DNA from: Paenibacillus psychroresistens
GTDB taxonomy: Bacteria > Bacillota > Bacilli > Paenibacillales > NBRC-103111
Assembly (NCBI RefSeq): GCF_009728935.1
Contig: NZ_CP034235.1
Location: 3,386,001-3,450,000, forward strand
Reading direction: 5' to 3'
DNA: 64,000 nt
In this document: piece after piece, positions 58,042-64,000 of the stretch
How positions within the stretch are numbered: position 1 is the stretch's first letter
Layout: the number at the start of each line of letters is the position of its first letter
Notes under the pieces: model-generated
What the model was told of the DNA's origin: nothing
Database searches by the model: none
Seen by the model: the letters and a program-made list of their open reading frames with translations, nothing else
Program-made: the position numbers and the translations under genes

Positions 58042-58752
58042 ATGGTGTTCTGTACTATGTGCGGGCAAGAGCTTAAAGCGGATGAGGTCCACATCTGTGC
58101 CAATAATTCAGGTTCAGCGACCAAACGCGGGGGGAGCTCGCTGGGAAAGGATATCTCAGCGCTTGCCAGTCAAATTGACAAAAACCTGGTCTTGGAGCTG
58201 CTGAAAAATCCGTTAGTTGGTTTAAGATTAGACCCGGTTAAGGATATTAAATACGGGATCATTGGCTTAGCGGCTTCGATCATTGGTTTTATAATTTGGG
58301 CCGTCTTGATTAGTCATAAAATTGGCAATATAGTGAATGGATTATTCGGTGGGTTCAGTATGTTAATGGGTGAAAGCTCATTGGGTTCACAGCTAATTGG
58401 TAAGCTTATTCTGATCGGAATCCTGTCGATAATTTCTTTGATGGTATCCGTTTGGGGTATTGGGAATTGGCGGGGCAATCGTAAAATAAACTGGGCGGAA
58501 ATCATAACTAGAATAGGAAGTATGCAGCTTAGCTTTGGCGCAGGGTTTCTGATTACGGGTATTCTAGGTCTATTCAGCTTATATCTATCCTTTCTGGCTA
58601 TCGCTATTGTAGCCTTTACTAATCTTATTATTACTGTTTTGGGTGGAAACGAGCTTTACGAGGTTGAGAAAGATCATAGGTTTTTATTCATTACACTCCT
58701 CACTTCGACCTATTTAATTCTTTTCTACATACTATTTAGAATATTCAACTAA
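58042..58752 (+). CDS. Zinc-ribbon multi-pass membrane protein, function unknown
   Basis: This 236-aa protein has an N-terminal CTMCG motif followed by HIC, a short zinc-ribbon-like segment. About five hydrophobic segments follow, including GIIGLAASIIGFIIWAVLIS, a stretch around residues 110-135, a long one near 165-205 and the C-terminal LLTSTYLILFYILF. ATG 58,042 is chosen because GGAGG lies nine bases upstream; an in-frame ATG at 58,024 precedes that site. I do not recognise a specific function. Confidence 0.75.
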   Translation: MVFCTMCGQELKADEVHICANNSGSATKRGGSSLGKDISALASQIDKNLVLELLKNPLVGLRLDPVKDIKYGIIGLAASIIGFIIWAVLISHKIGNIVNGLFGGFSMLMGESSLGSQLIGKLILIGILSIISLMVSVWGIGNWRGNRKINWAEIITRIGSMQLSFGAGFLITGILGLFSLYLSFLAIAIVAFTNLIITVLGGNELYEVEKDHRFLFITLLTSTYLILFYILFRIFN

Positions 58753-58791
58753 GTGTCTGCGGTAAAGATCCGTTATAACCAAGCTTTCCCG

Positions 58792-58820
58792 TTGACATCA
58801 AGCTAAGATTTACATAGTAT
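58792..58820 (+). promoter_or_regulatory. Sigma-A promoter in a gene-poor interval
   Basis: TTGACA (58,792-58,797) is 17 bp from TAGTAT (58,815-58,820). A second -10-like TATAAT lies at 58,826. The transcript would run toward the terminator at 59,069. Confidence 0.55.
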
Positions 58821-59096
58821 ATAGCTATAATGTGTATCAGGGGGACGTTTTGATGTCTGAGGTTGTTTTTAACTAGTTTAATTTCATATTAATAACAGCA
58901 TTTTGGAACACGCAATTTTTCTGTCTACATGCATGGCTAATTATCGGAGGGTAATAATCATCGGTACTTATGAAGCTGTGGATGGAGCTGACGCGCGTTT
59001 CGTTGTTATTGGAAATTATAGTTAAGAACACCGGGATCATGATGTGCCTAAACAGCTATTCGCGACGAAACCGTGCTCTTGGAGCATGGTTTTTTG
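58821..59096 (+). ncRNA. Possible small RNA or short-peptide transcript
   Basis: The 441 bp between 58,752 and 59,194 contain a promoter, a strong terminator and no long gene. Inside are a seven-codon ORF with an AGGGGGA site (ATG 58,853, stop 58,874-58,876) and a 30-codon ORF at 58,933-59,025 (MANYRRVIIIGTYEAVDG...). Neither has a recognisable family. A 245-nt regulatory RNA or leader is equally possible. Confidence 0.35.
59069..59096 (+). terminator. Rho-independent terminator before the MutS2-like gene
   Basis: The 9-bp stem AACCGTGCT / AGCATGGTT (one wobble) has a five-base loop and is followed by Ts. Confidence 0.75.
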
Positions 59097-59193
59097 CGTC
59101 TAAACGCAGGCAGGGAATGAACAGGTATGTTCAGGGTCTGTCTTTTTTTGTGCATTTTTATAAACATTACTCACTCAGGAGGCTTTATCAATC

Positions 59194-61152
59194 ATGGAAA
59201 TCGAAACAATGCAACGCTTGGAATACGACAAAATTAAGCTAAGACTAAGCGACTTCGCTGCCTCTTATCTAGGTCAACAACATATTGAGCGGATGCAGCC
59301 ATTAACAGATATCAAGGTCATTGCTGCGCTGCTTAGTGAGGTGGAGGAAGGGAAAACGCTGATTCAGCACGGCATTAGCGTACCGATCCCCGCATTAGAA
59401 GGCATAGAGCACATTATGAGTGGAATCGGCAAAGGGATGCTTTTTACAGGAGAGGAGCTTAGCTTGGTGGGCAGGCTGCTGGAAAGCACCGATCAGCTTA
59501 AACGATTTATGTTTAAAAGGGAGACCGTAGCGCCCATCGTCACTTCGTATGCCTCATCACTCTACGAGTTGAAGGAGCTTAAGAGTGAAATTGAGCGCTG
59601 TATTCGTCACGGACAGATTACGGACCAAGCAAGCGTGGAGCTGGGCAAGGTGCGGAAGAAGATCATTATTACGGAGGAGCGGATTAAGAAGAAGCTCGAG
59701 AGCACGATGCAGAAGTATAAGCCGTATCTTCAGGAGTTTGTCGTCAGTATGCGGGGAAACCGCTATGTGCTTTCCGTGAAAAAAGAATACCGCAAGCTCA
59801 TAAATGGAGCTGTGTTGGATGAGTCTGCTAGCGGACAGACGGTGTTCGTCGAGCCTGCCGATATCTCAATGCTGACGTATGAGCTCAGTGAATATCGAGC
59901 TGAGGAAGCGCAGGAAGAAATGAGGGTGCTCGGCGCTCTAGCTGATCTACTGGAGGGTTATTCTTATGAACTGGGGATTAATCTGGAGACAATCGGGCAT
60001 TATGATTTTTTATTTGCTAAGGCTAAATATGCCTTGTCCATGGACGGGCGATCTGTGGAGCTGAATAAGCATGGAGTGATTCGAATTCATGGTGCGAGAC
60101 ATCCTCATCTCGGCAAACATACGATTCCGCTGGATTTTGCCATTGGGGAGGCCTATAGCGCTTTAATTATTACTGGACCGAATACGGGAGGGAAGACGGC
60201 TGCGCTGAAAACCGTAGGTTTATTGACACTTATGGTGCAGTCTGGATTGCTTGTTCCGGTTGGTAAAGGCTGCAGCTTTGCCGTATATTCCCGTGTCGAG
60301 GTCGATATTGGCGATGGCCAGAGCTTGGAGCAGTCGCTTAGCACGTTTTCCTCGCATATTAAGAACGTGATTCGCATTCTAAAATGTGCTGGACCGTCTA
60401 CGTTGATTTTGCTGGATGAGCTGGCTACAGGGACTGATCCTGGGGAAGGGATTGGCTTATCTATCGCAGTTTTGGAAGAGCTGCATCGTAGAGGAGCGAC
60501 AATTGTGGCTACAACACATTTTAACGAGATTAAGAAATTTGCTGATGCCGCGCCAGGGTTTGAGAATGCAAGTATGGAGTTTGATCTGGAGACGCTAAGA
60601 CCTTTATATCAGCTGACCATCGGGAAAGCTGGCAACAGCTACGCCTTCTACATTGCGCTGCAGCTGGGGATTGCACCTGAGATTATTGAGCGTTCTAAGG
60701 CGATTACTTACTCCAAGGGTGGGGTGGAAGGCAATTCTTTGATCTCGATGGAAACGGCCTTGCAGTCGCATGCATTAACTAAACAGCCGCAACCGATGAA
60801 AGCAGCAGAAGAGCAGCCTGTTACTGCAAAGGTCGCTCCCGCTATAAGCTTCAGCATTGGTGACTGCGTCTGGATTCGTTCACTTAAGCGCACGGGAATT
60901 GTCTGCGAGCTGGCTGATGTGCGTGGAGATATGCTGCTGCTCATTCAGAAGGAAAAAGTCAGAATCAACCACAAACGCTTGACCCCGTATATCGATAGAA
61001 AACAGCTCTATCCTGAGGGAGATTACGATATGGATATTGTTTTTGAGTCCAAGGAAGTCCGTAAGCAACGCAAGCAAATGGGAAAACGGCACGATCCTAA
61101 GAATGTAATCCACACATCGAACGCAAATGAAGATAAGGGGAGATTAAGATGA
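59194..61152 (+). CDS. MutS2-like ATPase without the Smr nuclease domain
   Basis: This 652-aa protein has the clamp/lever helices of MutS2, the segment SVKKEYRKLINGAVLDESASGQTVFVEP, Walker A GPNTGGKTAAL near residues 330-340, LILLDELATGTDPGEG (Walker B) and ATTHFNEIKK. Typical MutS2 proteins are near 780 aa and end in a Smr nuclease domain. This one ends after a KOW-like segment (FSIGDCVWIRSLKRTGIV) and a basic tail, so it is a shorter paralog. MutS2 proteins act on branched DNA or collided ribosomes; without Smr, any cleavage role would need a partner. AGGAGG lies 11 bases before the ATG. Confidence 0.88.
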   Translation: MEIETMQRLEYDKIKLRLSDFAASYLGQQHIERMQPLTDIKVIAALLSEVEEGKTLIQHGISVPIPALEGIEHIMSGIGKGMLFTGEELSLVGRLLESTDQLKRFMFKRETVAPIVTSYASSLYELKELKSEIERCIRHGQITDQASVELGKVRKKIIITEERIKKKLESTMQKYKPYLQEFVVSMRGNRYVLSVKKEYRKLINGAVLDESASGQTVFVEPADISMLTYELSEYRAEEAQEEMRVLGALADLLEGYSYELGINLETIGHYDFLFAKAKYALSMDGRSVELNKHGVIRIHGARHPHLGKHTIPLDFAIGEAYSALIITGPNTGGKTAALKTVGLLTLMVQSGLLVPVGKGCSFAVYSRVEVDIGDGQSLEQSLSTFSSHIKNVIRILKCAGPSTLILLDELATGTDPGEGIGLSIAVLEELHRRGATIVATTHFNEIKKFADAAPGFENASMEFDLETLRPLYQLTIGKAGNSYAFYIALQLGIAPEIIERSKAITYSKGGVEGNSLISMETALQSHALTKQPQPMKAAEEQPVTAKVAPAISFSIGDCVWIRSLKRTGIVCELADVRGDMLLLIQKEKVRINHKRLTPYIDRKQLYPEGDYDMDIVFESKEVRKQRKQMGKRHDPKNVIHTSNANEDKGRLR

Positions 61153-62114
61153 AACAGATAACCATACGCACGGAATTAATTAAGGACTACCCTCAGGTTG
61201 CTGAGCTGCACATTCGGGCTTTTAACGAGATTAACAACAGGGCGATTACAGCCATGGTTGCCTTGCATCGCCAGAATCTGCTTTATGATCCAGAGCTATC
61301 ATTAGTTGCTGAGTTCGAGGGTCAGGTGGTGGGACATGTATTATTTTATCCGCATGATTTTTATGTAGCTGGGGAACTGTTGAAAGGGGTGGTCTTATCT
61401 CCGCTCGGGGTTAGTCCAGAGCTGCAGCGTGAAGGGATAGGCGGTCAGTTGATTGCCGAAGGGCATAAACGTGCGTTGGAAAAGGGGTATGCTTTCTCCA
61501 TTCTGCTCGGGCATCCGACGTATTATCCGCGTTTTGGGTATCAAACTCATATGTATGGCACTTGTCTGACTAAGGTTGATCTTGTGGATGTATCGGATGT
61601 TCTTTTGGAGGAAAGACAGGTTCAACTAGAGGATATTACGCTTTTGCGTGAAATGTGGCAGCTTTGGTTTGAGGACAATAGTTTGGCTATTGTTCCAGAG
61701 AATTCGCTGCTCGATTGGATTAGTCCGAATATAGAGATCAGATCGGTGATCGTAATAAAGGGCGGGGAGACCATTGGATATTTACGCTATAAAAAGAATG
61801 AGCCGTTGCAGCCGCGCTATTTTCTAGCGGCTTCGCAAGTGGGGACAAGTGATCTATTGGGGCATATTCGTGCGCTAAGCTTACAAGCCGGGAGCAGCTC
61901 CAGTCTGATGCAGCTTCCTGTTCATCCACAAAGTATGCGGACTAAGCAATGGATTCCTTACGCCAGTGGCGCTGAGATTGTTCCTTGGGATGCGGCAATG
62001 CTGTGTGTGCTGGACGAAAGCTGTGACATTATTCGCAAGTATATGGAACGAGTGCGGCATAAAGAGGACTCCATTGGATCTATTCTCTGGTCGGTAGAGT
62101 TTGAAATATTGTAG
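61149..62114 (+). CDS. GNAT family N-acetyltransferase
   Basis: This 321-aa protein has a GNAT core in its first half, with the acetyl-CoA loop GVSPELQREGIGGQLI and GHPTYYPRFGYQTH. The second half is an extra domain with no recognised motif. It overlaps the MutS2-like gene by ATGA, so the two are likely coexpressed. The substrate is unknown. Confidence 0.85.
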   Translation: MKQITIRTELIKDYPQVAELHIRAFNEINNRAITAMVALHRQNLLYDPELSLVAEFEGQVVGHVLFYPHDFYVAGELLKGVVLSPLGVSPELQREGIGGQLIAEGHKRALEKGYAFSILLGHPTYYPRFGYQTHMYGTCLTKVDLVDVSDVLLEERQVQLEDITLLREMWQLWFEDNSLAIVPENSLLDWISPNIEIRSVIVIKGGETIGYLRYKKNEPLQPRYFLAASQVGTSDLLGHIRALSLQAGSSSSLMQLPVHPQSMRTKQWIPYASGAEIVPWDAAMLCVLDESCDIIRKYMERVRHKEDSIGSILWSVEFEIL

Positions 62115-62128
62115 TAAAAAATTCCTCT

Positions 62129-62183
62129 TGTAATAGGAATGTATGTTCGGTATTATGGATATAACAAAAGAGAACACTAGTTC
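62129..62183 (+). promoter_or_regulatory. SOS promoter with two LexA/DinR-type boxes
   Basis: The promoter is TTGTAA (62,129-62,134), 17 bp, TATTAT (62,152-62,157). GAATGTATGTTC (62,138-62,149, one mismatch to GAAC-N4-GTTC) lies between the two elements, and GAACACTAGTTC (62,172-62,183, perfect) lies just past the start point. It precedes the small gene at 62,247. Confidence 0.6.
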
Positions 62184-62246
62184 TATTCTGCTGACGGGAA
62201 TTGGATCCTTACTATCGGTTATCAGTATCATTCGGAGGTGGGCGGC

Positions 62247-62447
62247 ATGCTTGAGAAATATGTCGGACGAATTGTGGAGATCATTTATGTGGATAAGCAT
62301 AAGAAGATTACCCAACGCCTAATCGAGGTTAGGTTTATCGAAGGGGATATGGTAAAGGCCTATTGCCTGAAGCAAAAGGCGCCAAGAGTTTTTAAGCTGG
62401 CAAGTATTCTTGCTGTGTGGCCCATCTCTAGGGCCAAATCCGGATGA
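62247..62447 (+). CDS. Small WYL-like domain protein
   Basis: This 66-aa protein (VGRIVEIIYVDKHKKITQRLIEVRFIEGDMV...) resembles an isolated WYL/SH3-like domain, a ligand- or nucleic-acid-binding fold often seen in DNA-damage regulators (recalled similarity). ATG 62,247 follows GGAGG by eight bases. The two SOS-type boxes upstream suggest damage-inducible expression. It is convergent with the SRAP gene. Confidence 0.6.
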   Translation: MLEKYVGRIVEIIYVDKHKKITQRLIEVRFIEGDMVKAYCLKQKAPRVFKLASILAVWPISRAKSG

Positions 62448-62448
62448 G

Positions 62449-63120
62449 TTATACCGGCAAAGCTTCAATACATTCTATGCGATCATTCTTTACGTTGCCT
62501 ACGATCTTGGAAACGGGATAAGCGATCATTTTTTCTGTAGGAAAGGGGCGTAACAAAGCCTGCAAATCCTCCGTCTTTTGTTGCTTGTCCAACCATATCT
62601 GTTCATCCTCGCGCCTCAATATAACCGGCATTCGATCATGGATGTCGGCCATCAATTCATTCGGGGTTGTTGTAATAATCGTGCAGGTGCTTATCTTGTT
62701 CCCATCGGGTGCGGTCCAAGTATCATATAAGCCAGCCATAGAAAAAATGCCTTCGTCTTTAAACATAATTCGCATAGGCTGTTTATCTGTACCAATTTTC
62801 TTCCATTCATAGAAGCTATCGGCGGGAATCAAGCAACGTTTTCGTTGGAAAGAAGTGCGGAATGCCGGTTTCTCCGCAACGGTATCTGCGCGGGCATTGA
62901 TCATCTTATAGCTCATTTTTTCATCCGGAGCCCAGTTAGGAATTAATCCCCACTTCAGCTCTCCGAGCCGATTTTTCTCTCCATCGCTTATGACTGCCAT
63001 GACCAGCTGACCCGGCGCCACATTGTACCTAGGTGTATGGTAGCGGTCTAGGGGAATCTCCATCATATAGTACCTCATGAGCTCATCCATTGTAATCACG
63101 ATCGTATAACGTCCACACAT
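62449..63120 (-). CDS. SRAP protein (YedK/HMCES), abasic-site DNA crosslinker
   Basis: This 223-aa protein begins MCGRYTI. In the family, Cys2 becomes the N-terminal residue after Met removal and crosslinks to abasic sites in single-stranded DNA. Other motifs are PRYNVAPGQ, LKWGLIPNWA, NARADTVAEKPAF, RCLIPADSFYEWKK, FSMAGLYDTW and DIHDRMPVIL. The start at 63,120 (minus strand) is set by the MCGR motif and a GGAGGTGA site; the ORF extends 12 codons further upstream without support. It lies beside an error-prone polymerase, fitting a damage-tolerance role. Confidence 0.93.
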   Translation of the reverse strand: MCGRYTIVITMDELMRYYMMEIPLDRYHTPRYNVAPGQLVMAVISDGEKNRLGELKWGLIPNWAPDEKMSYKMINARADTVAEKPAFRTSFQRKRCLIPADSFYEWKKIGTDKQPMRIMFKDEGIFSMAGLYDTWTAPDGNKISTCTIITTTPNELMADIHDRMPVILRREDEQIWLDKQQKTEDLQALLRPFPTEKMIAYPVSKIVGNVKNDRIECIEALPV

Positions 63121-63193
63121 TCTAATCACCTCCAGTCTAGTATAAACAAATGGCAATGTATTTTATAGAGAAATATTTCCCAAAAACATGGAG

Positions 63194-63222
63194 TTGAAAT
63201 ACGAACTTTTGTTCGGTATACT
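63194..63222 (+). promoter_or_regulatory. SOS promoter with a perfect LexA/DinR-type box
   Basis: TTGAAA (63,194-63,199), 17 bp, TATACT (63,217-63,222). CGAACTTTTGTTCG (63,202-63,215) fills the spacer and matches the Gram-positive LexA consensus. It should control the genes at 63,282 and 63,667. Confidence 0.8.
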
Positions 63223-63281
63223 ACATATACTAATATCGAATGCATGTTTGTTTTGTGAGATTATGAAGGGAAGGGAGCGGG

Positions 63282-63674
63282 ATGAAAAGACCCCAGAAGG
63301 TTACGGAAGCTGAGCTAGTTATGGTCAAGAAATCCTTGCTTTTTCCAGTCATTCTCGATGTGTTAACGTACGATTCCAAGCATATGGAAATCACGGGTGT
63401 TAAAATCCCGATTATTTATAACCTCCTTCTAAAAGGTAAACAGCAGCAAGCGATAAACGATATAACGCAGGAACTGAATGCTGTAAAACGGGAAATGAGG
63501 CTATGTGGTATCAAGATTTTGCAAGAAAAAAGAACCAATTTGAGTATTGAGGCAGAATATTTATGCAGAGGGTACCCCTATCATTTTTCAATGTTATGGG
63601 GGTTTGTTAAGGCAGAGGTTCAAAAAAAGCTAAGTGTTTATTTCGACACACATCAGGGAGTCATACATGAATAA
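63282..63674 (+). CDS. Hypothetical protein in the SOS operon
   Basis: This 130-aa protein has no signal or membrane segment and no family I recognise. It does not match YolD, which often precedes Y-family polymerases in Bacillus. It shares the LexA-boxed promoter and overlaps the polymerase gene by eight bases, so it is probably a polymerase accessory or damage-response protein (inference). GGGAAGGGAG precedes the ATG. Confidence 0.7.
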   Translation: MKRPQKVTEAELVMVKKSLLFPVILDVLTYDSKHMEITGVKIPIIYNLLLKGKQQQAINDITQELNAVKREMRLCGIKILQEKRTNLSIEAEYLCRGYPYHFSMLWGFVKAEVQKKLSVYFDTHQGVIHE

Positions 63675-64000
63675 TAAACCTTTAAGAACAGTGATGCTTT
63701 TGGACTGCCAGAGCTTCTATGCCTCTGTGGAGAAAGCTGCAAATCCCGAATACGCAGATAAGCCGCTTGCCGTTTGCGGGGACCCCTTGCGCCGCTCGGG
63801 GATTGTGCTTGCTGCATGCCCGCTTGCCAAAAAAGCTGGAGTAACTACAGCCGAGAGAATTGGCGATGCCATTGGCAAATGCCCAGATATTATCGTCGTG
63901 AAGCCACGGATGCAAGAATATATTCGCGTTTCCCTGCAAATCTCCGATATTTATCGTACCTTTACCGATCTGGTGGAGCCTTATAGTATCGATGAGCAAT
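63667..64000 (+). CDS. Y-family DNA polymerase (DinB/UvrX type), 3' partial
   Basis: The first 111 codons are present and the gene runs off the window. Seen are VMLLDCQSFYASVEKAANPEY (first catalytic Asp and the F-Y steric-gate region), PLAVCGDPLRRSGIVLAACPLAKKAGV and VEPYSIDEQ, the start of the second catalytic motif. Such enzymes carry out translesion synthesis. The Gly-Asp and Ser-Gly-Ile-Val-Leu pattern suits the UvrX/YqjW branch. Confidence 0.9.
   Translation, partial: MNNKPLRTVMLLDCQSFYASVEKAANPEYADKPLAVCGDPLRRSGIVLAACPLAKKAGVTTAERIGDAIGKCPDIIVVKPRMQEYIRVSLQISDIYRTFTDLVEPYSIDEQ

Noticed and set aside
58970..59242. 90-aa ORF before the MutS2-like gene
   Set aside because: It runs through a strong terminator and overlaps the MutS2 start in another frame. 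No family or ribosome binding site.

Overview
The window reads as part of a Firmicutes chromosome, most likely Paenibacillus or a close relative. The evidence is AGGAGG-type ribosome binding sites, sigma-A promoters, a Bacillus-type FMN riboswitch in front of ribD-ribE-ribBA-ribH, then scpA-scpB, and a LexA/DinR-type SOS locus. Genus assignment is inference. There are no rRNA or tRNA genes, CRISPR arrays or transposases.

Region 1 (about 1-51,480) is one co-directional natural-product locus. The order is: a sugar-type solute-binding lipoprotein; a promoter with a large palindrome; a stand-alone ketosynthase (KS) with no AT, KR or carrier; a second, paralogous lipoprotein; two giant nonribosomal peptide synthetases (5971 and 6114 aa); an O-carbamoyltransferase fused to a papain-like, BtrH-type domain; a free carrier protein; a 1508-aa C-A-T-E synthetase; a second, free BtrH-type protein; a phosphopantetheinyl transferase; a small ORF; and a terminator. 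Binding-pocket codes read by eye give Val-Thr-Thr-Val-Thr (NRPS1), Thr-Ser-Thr-Cys-Gly-Gly (NRPS2) and D-Asn (C-A-T-E protein). I do not recognise this as a known peptide. The assembly line has no thioesterase, so release may fall to the BtrH-type proteins. The KS and NRPS1 both end in ...FNF, and the next synthetase in each case (NRPS1, NRPS2) begins with a catalytically incomplete half condensation domain, which suggests a shared docking system.

The NRPS genes are built from near-identical blocks: six copies of one C domain, four nearly identical Thr A domains plus a divergent fifth, two Val A domains, a tandem Gly module, and a 3.46-kb block shared between the two genes. Clear recombination breakpoints surround the Ser A domain. 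The outer ends of the synthetases, the lipoproteins and the tail genes are AT-rich, while the repeated blocks are GC-richer.

Region 2 (51,580-57,840) is housekeeping: FMN riboswitch, riboflavin operon, condensin subunits scpA and scpB, and a DUF2953 membrane protein. Region 3 (57,840-62,114) holds a zinc-ribbon membrane protein, a promoter-to-terminator interval that may be a small RNA or leader, a MutS2-like ATPase without the Smr domain, and a GNAT acetyltransferase. Region 4 (62,129-64,000) looks like an SOS cluster: a small WYL-like protein, an SRAP (YedK/HMCES) protein, an unknown 130-aa protein, and the start of a Y-family DNA polymerase, with LexA-type boxes placed on recognisable promoters.
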